From an uncultured Aquimarina sp. (GTDB lineage: Bacteria > Bacteroidota > Bacteroidia > Flavobacteriales > Flavobacteriaceae): 64,000 bases of DNA. The stretch is from the NCBI GenBank assembly GCA_947502885.1, contig CANNBP010000004.1, positions 248,001-312,000 on the forward strand, read 5' to 3'. Below, in pieces: positions 18,829 through 27,521 of the stretch (position 1 is its first letter; every line of letters starts with the position of its first letter). The notes beneath the pieces were generated by a model, which worked only from the letters and a program-made list of their open reading frames with translations, searched no databases and was not told the DNA's origin. The translations under genes were made by a program, and so were the position numbers.

Positions 18829-19476
18829 ATGGCAACAATCAAAGATGTATTACAGCTTGATCAAAACAAAATTGAAGATTCGGAGGTTAAAAAGCAGGTT
18901 CAAAACATCATCAAAGAACATACAATGGCTACAGACAAGGAGTTTTTTATAAAAGAACTTCAGTCTAGTATTGATACTATATATGAGCTGGTAAAAGAGG
19001 ATTCTCCCGAAGCAATTGAAAAGAAACCCAAGGAAAGCCCTTGTGCTGACCCGGAGGAATCAAAAAAAGCTACTTCAAAGAGAAATAAAAAAAACGTTTC
19101 GGGAAAGAAAACAACGAAAAAAAAGGAGCAACCTAAAACGACAAAAGCGGATGTTTCAAAGATGAGTCCGGCACTGGAACAATGTGATCGAGAGCTGAAA
19201 GCCTATAGAGCAGAACAGCGGAAATTACAACCTCAAAAACCGCCCCCAACGCGATATTCAAAAATTAGAAATCATATTATCGGATTGGGCAAATTAATCC
19301 CTCCAAAACTAAAGGATGATCTGGAGACTCAAAAAAAGACTAAAAAAATCCTCATGAAAGCCCATAGGGATATCCTTGACAATTTTAGGATGAACTCCTT
19401 ACGTAATATCAAAAGAGATCAAAACGAGATCAAGGAAAGATTTGAAAAAATAGAAGATAAACTGGAACAAGAATAA
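18829..19476 (+). CDS. Lys-rich linker and coiled-coil protein (215 aa)
   Basis: Not recognised. A short helical N-terminus is followed by a low-complexity, Lys/Thr/Pro-rich segment at about residues 60-110 and a C-terminal coiled coil with regular heptads ending in Glu/Lys-rich sequence. The composition suggests a DNA-associated or scaffold protein. It lies in the middle of the early operon. Confidence 0.6.
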   Translation: MATIKDVLQLDQNKIEDSEVKKQVQNIIKEHTMATDKEFFIKELQSSIDTIYELVKEDSPEAIEKKPKESPCADPEESKKATSKRNKKNVSGKKTTKKKEQPKTTKADVSKMSPALEQCDRELKAYRAEQRKLQPQKPPPTRYSKIRNHIIGLGKLIPPKLKDDLETQKKTKKILMKAHRDILDNFRMNSLRNIKRDQNEIKERFEKIEDKLEQE

Positions 19477-19492
19477 CCTTAAAAAATAAACC

Positions 19493-19744
19493 ATGAAAAT
19501 TAACAAAACCGTTGCCATTATCACAGGAGTCGGATTAGCCATTGGATTTGCAGAAGCCCTAGTGTACTATAACCTTGGTACGAATGCCAATAAAAAAGAA
19601 TTCAAATTTGGTGTTCCTAAAGGAAAGGAACTCGCAAAGAATATGGGAGTGGTACTAGCTACATCCGCTTTAACAGCACTATTATCCTATCAAATTGAAA
19701 AATCATTGGAAGGAAAAGCAGGAACAATAGCAGTTCCGGCATAG
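19493..19744 (+). CDS. Small protein with two membrane helices (83 aa)
   Basis: Hydrophobic segments at about residues 7-25 and 50-67, with a short basic loop between them. Gly/Ala-rich helices resemble those of small phage membrane proteins. Not recognised. It is one of the few membrane proteins in the early half of the element; its small-protein style (AVAxxxG segments) resembles the proteins of the later structural cluster. Confidence 0.65.
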   Translation: MKINKTVAIITGVGLAIGFAEALVYYNLGTNANKKEFKFGVPKGKELAKNMGVVLATSALTALLSYQIEKSLEGKAGTIAVPA

Positions 19745-19769
19745 AGAGTTCATACTTAAAAAGTAAAAA

Positions 19770-20252
19770 ATGAAAAAAGTAAAATTTAAAGCGTTTTTGG
19801 AGAAAAACCACATCCAAAAAACAGATTTACCCAGACCTTTAGTGAAAAAAATCACACTGTTTTGGCAACTATATGCACTACTTGACACTATACAAGATGG
19901 TGATCGAGAAGACCTACTAGAACAATTAGAAAAACTCGACTATGAGATTCTAGGAGATATTGAAGAAGAGCATGAAGATCAGATAGAGAATAATGACCGA
20001 TTAGAGGAACTGATGAAATCTCCGTTGCTCAAACGATCCATTAAAAAGAAAGTTAAAGAAAAGGTTCGGACCGATGAAAGCATTATTCTGGAATTAGTAG
20101 GTATGAAAAGAACGAAAAATTTGACTAAACACGAATTGGAAGAAATGGGATTGAAAGTCAAATTAGGGAGTAAAACCAAGATAGGCAACTTTGGATTGAA
20201 ACGAAAAACCAAATGGTTCTATTATTACTATGACATTATCACACCTGATTAA
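19770..20252 (+). CDS. Hypothetical helical protein, paralogue of the next gene (160 aa)
   Basis: Soluble, Lys/Glu-rich and mostly helical. It aligns by eye over its whole length with the following 165-residue protein: KF-x2-FL-x-KN-x-I at the start, TDESIIL/TNDKEIL in the middle, and EEMGL/RKMGV with GNFGLKR/GKLKLVR near the end. The end pattern could be a winged-helix wing. The pair therefore arose by tandem duplication and may form a heterodimer. It sits upstream of the DnaA-like gene, so a replication role is possible. Confidence 0.6.
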   Translation: MKKVKFKAFLEKNHIQKTDLPRPLVKKITLFWQLYALLDTIQDGDREDLLEQLEKLDYEILGDIEEEHEDQIENNDRLEELMKSPLLKRSIKKKVKEKVRTDESIILELVGMKRTKNLTKHELEEMGLKVKLGSKTKIGNFGLKRKTKWFYYYYDIITPD

Positions 20253-20315
20253 GAATCAGAAATAAGTATAACACATCATCAATCAGTATCAATCATCAAA
20301 AAACGAATAGGAAAC

Positions 20316-20813
20316 ATGGAATATACCCATATAAAATTTAATGAATTTTTGCAGAAAAACGGAATTAGCAGCTACTTTTTACATCGTTCGATTAAAAAGG
20401 AAATGGCAAATTTTAAAAATCAAGTAGTCATCTTTAATTCTACCATTGCCAGTGATGAATTTCGAGCAGATTATTGGAATGACCTTGAACAAACAGATGA
20501 GAAAATTTTAACATCCATTCAAAACTATTTGATTACAAAGGTTCGAAAGAAAGCTACTAATGATAAGGAAATCCTCATTGCATTAAAGCGGTTAAAATGG
20601 ACTAAAGAGATTCACGAAACAGCACTTCGAAAAATGGGCGTACAAGCTTCATTATTCTGGAATACTACCATTTTAGGAAAGTTAAAATTAGTAAGGGTTG
20701 GCGATTACATTCCTATCTATTATGTGATTCCATTTGGAAAAAAACTCAAACTGAAAGAAGTCATAGAACCTCATAAGGTAATACAGCATGCAATCATAGA
20801 AGAACCCGCTTAA
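20316..20813 (+). CDS. Hypothetical helical protein, paralogue of the previous gene (165 aa)
   Basis: Second member of the tandem pair (see the gene at 19770). It shares the FxxFLxKNxI start, the TK-x-L/xMG turn and the final beta pair, but with low overall identity, so the duplication is old. A 13-residue extension closes the C-terminus. It ends three bases before the DnaA-like gene. Confidence 0.6.
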   Translation: MEYTHIKFNEFLQKNGISSYFLHRSIKKEMANFKNQVVIFNSTIASDEFRADYWNDLEQTDEKILTSIQNYLITKVRKKATNDKEILIALKRLKWTKEIHETALRKMGVQASLFWNTTILGKLKLVRVGDYIPIYYVIPFGKKLKLKEVIEPHKVIQHAIIEEPA

Positions 20814-20816
20814 TAG

Positions 20817-21281
20817 ATGTTTATGGATATACAAAAAAAAGGAAAACCCTATGCAGACTTGCAGTTAGGGGTGGATAGATTGATCAGCAAATTTGGAATT
20901 TCCAAAACACTTAGGATCATGGATCACCTTCTGGGAAATAGAACTTTACAAACAAGTAAAAAGCAAAAAGCACAAGTGTTAACGGCTTTTATCATCTCAG
21001 AAAGCAAGCGACTTTATGGATGTGAAGAGGAATCTTTATGTAATGAAAATTCAAAAGAATTTAGAGAAGCAAGAATGGTCGCCTATTATCTGATAAAAAA
21101 ATATACCAATATGAGTTATCAGGAGTTAGGCAAACAATTTGGGCAATCGAAAAGAGCTGCCATACATCATTATCAAAAATGTAAAGATGTATTATCGATT
21201 CCTCAATTCCATAAAGATTTTGTAGCGATCTATGATGTCTTAGAAGAAAACATACTCCAATTCATAGCAAAAATAAACTAA
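20817..21281 (+). CDS. DnaA domain IV-like DNA-binding protein
   Basis: 154 residues. Residues ~80-135 match the pattern of the DnaA C-terminal DNA-binding domain: ARMVAYYLIKKYTNMSYQEL corresponds to the conserved region in which an RxxAMYL helix is followed by SxPEIG, and the next helix GQSKRAAIHHY corresponds to the DnaA signature helix GGRDHSTVIHA. The AAA+ ATPase part of DnaA is absent. A stand-alone domain of this kind could be the element's origin-binding protein or a regulator that binds DnaA-box-like sites; the CCGAT-rich region at 5.1-6.3 kb is a candidate target. The match is from memory of the family pattern. Confidence 0.7.
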   Translation: MFMDIQKKGKPYADLQLGVDRLISKFGISKTLRIMDHLLGNRTLQTSKKQKAQVLTAFIISESKRLYGCEEESLCNENSKEFREARMVAYYLIKKYTNMSYQELGKQFGQSKRAAIHHYQKCKDVLSIPQFHKDFVAIYDVLEENILQFIAKIN

Positions 21282-21288
21282 ATACGAG

Positions 21289-22251
21289 ATGAAAGATATT
21301 GAAAAAGAGGTGGTGGACGTATTAACGGACAATCCCGATAACATAGGTTTTGAAAAATTACAATCAGAAAAGCATAGTCCATTGAATCAGGCTGTAAAAG
21401 AAAAGGATATTGCAGGAACAATCTCAACAAATAATTGGAATCCTTGGAAGCCTGAAGAATCGGAAAATTTGAACACTAAAATCGATTCTAAAGACCAATT
21501 ACAAAACTCTATAGAAGAATCAACAACAGATGAAGGGTTTCAAGAATTCAGAGAACCTAGCCCATTAGATGATGTTCCTGAACAAGAAATTGACAATAGA
21601 AATGCTTCTAAAGATTCGATAGATCAAGAACAAGAGCCATCAAAAAAAGAGGAAGAATTTGAATTACCAACGGCTACGGCAAAACAAGCTGCGGATACAA
21701 TATTGGGAATGACCAATAATGTATTGACAATTGGCGGTGGTTTTTTTGTAAAGATTCGCAAGACAAAGGAGTTCTACGAATTTGATGAAGTTATCAAACT
21801 TATTGATGAACAAAATGAAAAAAATGTACAGCGTGTAAAACTAGATAAGGAAGATAAAGCTTTAGTAAAACCACTTATTGTTGCCATACTCAAGAAAAAA
21901 GCAAAAAAACTTACCCCAGAGCAACAATTGATTGGAGCTGTACTTTCCATTTTGATGAAAAAAGGGCAGGAAATAATAGGAATACGTGCAGAGAACGAAA
22001 TTTTATTTGATCGCATTTTAGATGTGGTACGTGAAGAGAAAGGATATTCTGATCAAGATATAGAAAAAAAACCTACTCATCAAGATATCGTAGATGCTGC
22101 CTATGAAGAAATTAATGGAACACCAGAATTTAATGGAGAGGTGGAAGCCAATCATATAGAACCTGTGTATTCTGAAACTACAAACAATGAAACATCTACT
22201 ACTATAACAAGGGATGATATGGTCGATACCATAGACGACTCTCCTCGATAA
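21289..22251 (+). CDS. Hypothetical protein with disordered N-terminus (320 aa)
   Basis: Residues 1-125 are acidic, Ser/Asn/Glu-rich and probably disordered. A helical domain follows (about 125-250), beginning LPTATAKQAADTILGMTNN and containing a Gly-rich turn TIGGGFF, then amphipathic helices; the C-terminal ~60 residues are again disordered and acidic. Not recognised. It directly precedes the packaging-type ATPase and could be its DNA-recognition or membrane-side partner, by position only. Confidence 0.6.
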   Translation: MKDIEKEVVDVLTDNPDNIGFEKLQSEKHSPLNQAVKEKDIAGTISTNNWNPWKPEESENLNTKIDSKDQLQNSIEESTTDEGFQEFREPSPLDDVPEQEIDNRNASKDSIDQEQEPSKKEEEFELPTATAKQAADTILGMTNNVLTIGGGFFVKIRKTKEFYEFDEVIKLIDEQNEKNVQRVKLDKEDKALVKPLIVAILKKKAKKLTPEQQLIGAVLSILMKKGQEIIGIRAENEILFDRILDVVREEKGYSDQDIEKKPTHQDIVDAAYEEINGTPEFNGEVEANHIEPVYSETTNNETSTTITRDDMVDTIDDSPR

Positions 22252-22261
22252 AGAAAAAGAA

Positions 22262-23194
22262 ATGGGAAAAACAAAATCAAAAAAGGGAAGAAAACCTATC
22301 ACGTACCAGAAAGAGGATTTGGAACGTCAACCCATGATTATGCTGGTTCTTGGGGAAACGGGAGTTGGAAAAACCTATCGCAACAAACTTGAAATTTTAC
22401 GATATATGAAGGACAACCCCCAGACAGGTAAGAAGGGAAGGAAAGTATTGGCATTTGATACCAATGATGATGATTATACAGAGTTTCGTTCGCTAAACCC
22501 TAATTACATCAAAGCTTTAACTGCGGTTTCCTGTAGACGGATACGCCCTTTTAATCCTGATGGTAGCCCAATGAGTGATGATGAAAAAAAAGAGATCGTA
22601 GGGAAAATTCTAAAACATTTTAAAAACGGGATGATAGTTTTAGATGACATTGATAATTATATGGCTAATGCAAAAGGGCAGTCTATGATAGGAGCTTTAT
22701 GTACAGTACGACATAAAGGAGTTGATGTTTTGTTGACACATCAATCTATAGGTAAGGTGACTACCTCGGAATGGCAAAATTGTACATTTCTTAGACTTCA
22801 TAAACAAGTAGATGAAGCTACGTTTTACAAAAAACGTATTCCAAAATATAAAATGGTACGTATTGCGCAGCTTATTGTAGAGGAACAGTATAATTTATCC
22901 GTTCGAGCATTCGCTGAAGGGAAAATCACTAAAAAAGAATCTGAAATCAAACAAAGTTTTTTTGTGTATGTAGATATGCGTAAAGGTAAAGTTTCCGGGT
23001 GTAGTCGTGCTGCTTTTATAAGGGCTTGCAAGCGCTTTATAGATCAGGAAGAAGGAAGGAAAGTTCGCATGTTAATGCAGGAACAAGATTTTAAAGGGAA
23101 GCGAAAATATAAAACCAAAAATGCTGCTATTATTAAAATGATTAGTGATTATCTGATGTATCACGACAATAGTTTACAAGACGATGAATTTTAA
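22262..23194 (+). CDS. P-loop ATPase, HerA/FtsK-like, candidate genome-packaging motor
   Basis: 310 residues. Walker A GETGVGKT at residues 31-38, Walker B GMIVLDDIDNY near residue 123, and a following strand ending LLTHQS with the Gln expected in the HerA/FtsK/A32 superfamily. The P-loop is close to the N-terminus and no membrane helix precedes it, as in packaging ATPases of membrane-containing tailless viruses (PRD1 P9, A32) and unlike FtsK or VirD4. The C-terminus is basic. Zot-like export ATPases are an alternative. It overlaps the next gene by 11 bases. Confidence 0.7.
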   Translation: MGKTKSKKGRKPITYQKEDLERQPMIMLVLGETGVGKTYRNKLEILRYMKDNPQTGKKGRKVLAFDTNDDDYTEFRSLNPNYIKALTAVSCRRIRPFNPDGSPMSDDEKKEIVGKILKHFKNGMIVLDDIDNYMANAKGQSMIGALCTVRHKGVDVLLTHQSIGKVTTSEWQNCTFLRLHKQVDEATFYKKRIPKYKMVRIAQLIVEEQYNLSVRAFAEGKITKKESEIKQSFFVYVDMRKGKVSGCSRAAFIRACKRFIDQEEGRKVRMLMQEQDFKGKRKYKTKNAAIIKMISDYLMYHDNSLQDDEF

Positions 23195-24020
23195 AAATAA
23201 GAAAGAACATCATATCCTATCACTTGGAGCTGGTACACAATCTACGGATTTACTATTACGTGGATTGAGAGGGGAATTTGATAAAATTCCCACCCATGCT
23301 ATTTTTTCAGATACAGGGAATGAACCCAAAGGAGTATATACGTATTTGGAATGGTTGATCACCTATGTGGAGAAGGAATACAGCTTTACAATCGATGTAG
23401 TATCCGCAGGAAATATTTATGAAGATGCATTGGCATACCTGAAAGGTACTAGAAAACGATATGAAGGAGTACCCTATTATACCAAAAATCAAAAAACGGG
23501 AAAGAAAGGAATACTTAGAAGACAATGTACTGGAGATTACAAAATACGCCCTGTTAGAAGACATATTAGAACATTAGTGCCTAAAGGAGATCGTGTTTCC
23601 CTTTGGTTAGGGATTAGTTATGATGAAATGCAGCGCATGAAAACAGCAAATGTAAAATGGCTATCTCATAGATTCCCTCTTATTGAAAATAGAATTAGGC
23701 GTATTGATTGCATTAATAACTTCAAGGTAAATAAAATTCCTGTTCCAGTTCGTTCGAGCTGTATTATATGTCCATATCATTCGGATAATTACTGGCTTTG
23801 GATATATGAGAATGAACCTAATAATTTTGAAGCTGCGGTTTCTTTAGACGAACAGGTAAGGAATTACCCAGGTATCAAAGATGAATGCTATTTGCATCGT
23901 ACTTGCAGGCCACTGAAAGAAGTAATAGTTGATTTACTAAAAGGGAGAGAACTTGCTTCCCAACAATTAAATATGTTTCCTGAACTCATCGAAGAATGTG
24001 AGGGTGTATGCGGAATTTAA
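23184..24020 (+). CDS. Phage-type PAPS reductase-like protein (PP-loop family)
   Basis: 278 residues. It begins with the modified PP-loop SLGAGTQST near residue 11, which binds a nucleotide in the PAPS reductase/ATP pyrophosphatase fold. A Cys pair (SSCIICPYHSDNYW) in the second half and the C-terminal ECEGVCGI are features I associate with phage-encoded members rather than the assimilatory enzyme. No role in sulfate reduction is implied; phage members are suspected to act in nucleotide or DNA modification. It overlaps the ATPase gene by 11 bases and is the last gene of the early operon. Confidence 0.75.
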   Translation: MNFKNKKEHHILSLGAGTQSTDLLLRGLRGEFDKIPTHAIFSDTGNEPKGVYTYLEWLITYVEKEYSFTIDVVSAGNIYEDALAYLKGTRKRYEGVPYYTKNQKTGKKGILRRQCTGDYKIRPVRRHIRTLVPKGDRVSLWLGISYDEMQRMKTANVKWLSHRFPLIENRIRRIDCINNFKVNKIPVPVRSSCIICPYHSDNYWLWIYENEPNNFEAAVSLDEQVRNYPGIKDECYLHRTCRPLKEVIVDLLKGRELASQQLNMFPELIEECEGVCGI

Positions 24021-24107
24021 TAATGATTATATTAAATAGCAATGTAATTTACGGAGGGATTACACTCAAGATATTATCAGAAAAACACAAAAATTACGGT
24101 TACACCA

Positions 24108-24115
24108 TACTTTTG
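24108..24115 (+). promoter_or_regulatory. Candidate Bacteroidota -7 promoter box for the cargo pair
   Basis: TACTTTTG matches the Bacteroidota -7 consensus TAnnTTTG and lies about 110 bases before the exonuclease VII-like gene. No perfect -33 TTG was seen at the usual distance, so this is a moderate candidate. Confidence 0.4.
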
Positions 24116-24224
24116 CTAATTTAAAAGGATTCCCCTTCTTTTTTTTCTACAAATATTAAATTAAACATATATTTTTGAGAGAATGCAGCCATTATATGCT
24201 GCAATATCTTAGAAATAATAAAGT

Positions 24225-25256
24225 ATGAGTGACATAACAACTCCATCATCTGCTATTGAACTAAACATTAATGGGTTACTTTCTGTGTATAGAAACTCAT
24301 TACATTCATCATGTAATGGTCAAAAATTTAAAATCAGTGGGCATTATATGGATAGTAAAAGAGGAAAGGGAGGGTATTATTATGATAAATTAAAAGATGC
24401 CGACTCTCAAGAATTTATTACTTTATTCCTTACAGAAAAGCAGAAACGGATTCTTACCAATGGAGAATATTATGATTTTATAGGTAGAGTTGAGATCACA
24501 AAAACAATATGGAACTCTAGTCTAAATATATTGTTTGTTCCTGATACTTTTGAGAAGAGTAAAGAAGAAATACAGCTTATTCCAGAAAGTAAATACAATT
24601 TAATTCGAGAGCGTTATGATAGAGGGTTAGTAAATGTTGAAGCACTTTTTTTAGACCAGATTTATCGTAGGGAACAACCAAAATTACTCTTCTTAACAGG
24701 AGAAACAAGTATTATTGTTAATGATTTTTACAATCAGTTAGAAGATAAAGATTATTATGATATAGCGCTAAAGCGTATTAATCTTTCTTCGAAAACCCCT
24801 TATTTTGAACTTCTTGATGCTATTGAAGAAGAAGAGTATAATGCAATTGCAATTGTAAGAGGTGGTGGGTCAGGTTTAGAAATATTTAATGAAGAAGATT
24901 TATGTAAAAAGTTTCTTGAAACTAATATTCCAATCATAACCGCTATAGGACATCAAGAAGATCAAACTTTACTGGAAAAAGTTGCAGATATCGGTTATGC
25001 AACACCTAGTACATTCGGAACAGCATTACAAAAACTTGTTGATAAAGATAGAGCTATTAAAAATGATCAAGATAATTTGAAGCATGTTATTGTAAAGAAT
25101 AAAGAATTACATAAAGAGGAAATACTTCAAAACATGAAGATGTTTAACGCGGAGAAAGAAGCCTTGTCACAAAGGGTTACTCAACTTACCAAAATCCTTA
25201 TCGGTTGTATTTTTTTTATGATACTTAGCTTTTTAATCATATACTTTTTAAAATAA
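24225..25256 (+). CDS. Exonuclease VII large-subunit-like protein with C-terminal membrane anchor
   Basis: 343 residues. An OB-like region (about 30-105) resembles the N-terminal domain of XseA, and residues ~200-270 carry the XseA catalytic-core signature: RGGGSG near 213, then a PIITAIGHQEDQTLLE segment and YATPSTFGTAL, matching the family's RGGGS, PVISAVGHETD and APTPSAAA blocks. A coiled coil follows (about 275-320) and the protein ends in one hydrophobic helix (about 323-342). Normal XseA has no membrane helix and works with XseB, which is absent here. The anchor and the adjacent HEPN gene suggest a defence protein that degrades or senses DNA at the membrane; that function is inference. 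Confidence 0.78.
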   Translation: MSDITTPSSAIELNINGLLSVYRNSLHSSCNGQKFKISGHYMDSKRGKGGYYYDKLKDADSQEFITLFLTEKQKRILTNGEYYDFIGRVEITKTIWNSSLNILFVPDTFEKSKEEIQLIPESKYNLIRERYDRGLVNVEALFLDQIYRREQPKLLFLTGETSIIVNDFYNQLEDKDYYDIALKRINLSSKTPYFELLDAIEEEEYNAIAIVRGGGSGLEIFNEEDLCKKFLETNIPIITAIGHQEDQTLLEKVADIGYATPSTFGTALQKLVDKDRAIKNDQDNLKHVIVKNKELHKEEILQNMKMFNAEKEALSQRVTQLTKILIGCIFFMILSFLIIYFLK

Positions 25257-25279
25257 TTTTAATAACTGAATTAAGTTTT

Positions 25280-26581
25280 ATGAGAGACTTCTCAATTGAG
25301 TTTGCAACAGAAAAAATACATTCGGCTAAGACTAGGGAATATTTTAATGAGGTTGTTAAATCATATTATGGAAATAGTTATAGATCTGCAATTGTAATGC
25401 TGTATTCAATTGTCATAACTGATTTATTATACAAGTTACAAGATTTAAAGGATTTATATGCGGATGAAAAAGCTATTAAGATATTGGATGAAATTGAAGA
25501 ATTAAAAAAAAGGAATCCTAAATCCCCTGACTGGGAGAAAAAATTGGTCAACTGGGTTTTTGAAAGAACAAATTTATTAGAACCCGCAGATGAATCAAAT
25601 CTTAGCAGTTTGCAAAATCATCGTCATTTATGTGCGCATCCTGTTTTATTATCAAATGGTTACGATTTATATCAACCTAATAAAGAAACTACGAGGGCAC
25701 ATATCAGAAATGCATTAGAAGGAGTACTTACAAAACCTCCTATTTTATCGAAAAATATTTTTCATGATTTTTTAGATAACCTTTCTCGAATTAAATCAAT
25801 GATAGATATAGACAACGAAGAAGATTTAAAAAAGCATTTGTTTTCTAGATATTTTAAGAAATTCAATTCGAAGGTTGAAGATAGTGTGTTTAAATCACTT
25901 TGGAGAATTGTGTTCAAAACTATAGATGAAAAGTCCGAAGAGAATAGAAAGATTAATTTTAAAGCTCTTAAGTTAATGATTGATAATAATTTTAATAAGT
26001 ATCAAAGCATTATACTTGGAGATAAAGATTACTATAGCGATTTTAATGAAAAACTTATAAAGTTCTATATTGAGCTTTTAAATTATTTTCCAGAGTTTTT
26101 TGAAATACTGACCGATAGTGCTAAAGTTTTAATCGAAAATGCTGTGCGAAAAGATGCTAATTTAGAGGCTTTTGCTTGGTTTATTTCAGGAGATATTAAA
26201 GCCCATTTAGTGAATATTGTTAACTATCAAAAGGAAAATAATAGGGAATATGATTATACGCATATTTCGGCTCAAACATTAATGGAGATTTCAGAATATG
26301 CAAGAAATCATGGAGATGTTGAAGAAGCAAATGTGTTTTTGATAGAAATGTTTGGGGAGAGTTATAGTTATGAAGAAGCGGACAGGCGTTACAATGGACT
26401 AATTCATCCTAAACTGAATGAATTTTCAGAAGAAAATTTCAAAGTCTTACTGAAAAGAATAGATAATAATGGACAGATTTATAGACGAAGAGAAGCTTTT
26501 CACTCTAATTATCATATAAAGAGTAAGATTGAATCACGTTTTAATGATTTTGATTTTTCTCGATATCATAATTTTAAATAA
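25280..26581 (+). CDS. HEPN-domain protein, putative ribonuclease
   Basis: 433 residues. The N-terminal ~150 residues have the HEPN helical layout, with a helix around YFNEVVKSYYGNSYRSAI and the catalytic Rx4-6H motif as NHRHLCAHP near residues 112-120 (Arg, four residues, His). The remaining ~280 residues are helical and unrecognised, perhaps a sensor. HEPN proteins in defence and toxin systems are RNases that cut host or phage RNA. It lies 23 bases after the membrane exonuclease-like gene, so the two are probably co-transcribed and form one system. Confidence 0.7.
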   Translation: MRDFSIEFATEKIHSAKTREYFNEVVKSYYGNSYRSAIVMLYSIVITDLLYKLQDLKDLYADEKAIKILDEIEELKKRNPKSPDWEKKLVNWVFERTNLLEPADESNLSSLQNHRHLCAHPVLLSNGYDLYQPNKETTRAHIRNALEGVLTKPPILSKNIFHDFLDNLSRIKSMIDIDNEEDLKKHLFSRYFKKFNSKVEDSVFKSLWRIVFKTIDEKSEENRKINFKALKLMIDNNFNKYQSIILGDKDYYSDFNEKLIKFYIELLNYFPEFFEILTDSAKVLIENAVRKDANLEAFAWFISGDIKAHLVNIVNYQKENNREYDYTHISAQTLMEISEYARNHGDVEEANVFLIEMFGESYSYEEADRRYNGLIHPKLNEFSEENFKVLLKRIDNNGQIYRRREAFHSNYHIKSKIESRFNDFDFSRYHNFK

Positions 26582-26649
26582 AGTTTGATATTGAATATAT
26601 CTAAACCAGTTCGATAATAGTTAAGATTTAATCTAAATTTTAGTACAAA

Positions 26650-27330
26650 TTACAAACTATTGTAATGCTCATAACCCTTGCCTTTATCAATTTTTTTAGT
26701 CTTATTATTATCAAGTATGATCTCTTTTTTTAAAGCTAAGATATCTTCATACTCATAAAAGTTAATTTCATTCCTCTCTTTATTATAATTTACCATTATT
26801 CCAGGATATCGACCACCAGATTTTTTAGATGGTGGAGAAAATTGACTCAATAAAGAAATGTATTTTTTAAGTTCCTCATGAGTCCCTCCAATCCTTTCAG
26901 AAATGCCTTTCGAATAGAAACCAAGGCTATCTTTCAAAATTCCATTGCAGAAAGAATTAAAACTCTGAGGGTCTAAGCTATTGATGTTCGCCACTCTAAT
27001 GTAATAATCAATCATAAAGTCATTGTCCTCGGGATATGCTATAAAATGTAGTTTTCGTGATAATAAGCTATACTCTGGATTTTTCATTAAGAATTGCAAA
27101 AGTCTTTCTCTTTGCTTTTTATCAAGCTCTGTTTTTATTCTGTTTTTAGTTCTTTTAAATTCAAAAATAAAGTTTCGACCACCAATTGAGCTTAACAAAT
27201 CTCCAATCGTTTTATCCGTAGGTGTTTGTTGATATAGGTTAAAAGATGTAAGTTTTTCTACACCGTTTATACCAGCATAATATCCAAAAAGATAAATAAA
27301 AGTTCCTATGTACGTGTTTTCATAAATCAT
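26650..27330 (-). CDS. Putative PD-(D/E)XK nuclease-like protein
   Basis: 226 residues on the - strand, convergent with the HEPN gene. Around residues 38-62 it has Asp in TIGDLLSS followed by FIFEFKRTK, the D-x(n)-E-x-K layout of PD-(D/E)XK nucleases on two beta strands. The rest is helical with no second known domain. It may be a stand-alone nuclease of the cargo island. The assignment rests on this short motif. Confidence 0.5.
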   Translation of the reverse strand: MIYENTYIGTFIYLFGYYAGINGVEKLTSFNLYQQTPTDKTIGDLLSSIGGRNFIFEFKRTKNRIKTELDKKQRERLLQFLMKNPEYSLLSRKLHFIAYPEDNDFMIDYYIRVANINSLDPQSFNSFCNGILKDSLGFYSKGISERIGGTHEELKKYISLLSQFSPPSKKSGGRYPGIMVNYNKERNEINFYEYEDILALKKEIILDNNKTKKIDKGKGYEHYNSL

Positions 27331-27488
27331 ATTGACATAATTTAATTCCAGGGTTAACTCTTTCCTTAACTACCTGTTTGTATACAATGATATTCAAATA
27401 TACCTCTAAATTACATTTTTAATATAACATTTGTAAACCCTTGAATGTATTGACAATTCAACTTCTAATAATTAACAAAAAGAGAATT

Positions 27489-27517
27489 TTGTTTTATCTT
27501 TTAGAAGATTATTTTTG
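27489..27517 (+). promoter_or_regulatory. Near-consensus Bacteroidota promoter, possibly leaderless
   Basis: TTG at 27489-27491 is separated by 18 bases from TATTTTTG at 27510-27517, matching TTG-N(17-23)-TAnnTTTG. The start codon of the next gene is only 4 bases beyond the -7 box, so the mRNA would be leaderless or nearly so if this promoter is used. Confidence 0.5.
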
Positions 27518-27521
27518 TTCC

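Noticed and set aside
22262..23194. Terminase large subunit or VirD4 coupling protein
   Set aside because: There is no nuclease domain after the ATPase and no N-terminal membrane helices; the Gln-ended strand and short length fit the HerA/FtsK-type motor better.
23184..24020. Assimilatory PAPS reductase
   Set aside because: No other sulfur assimilation genes are nearby, and the C-terminal Cys signature is of the phage type.
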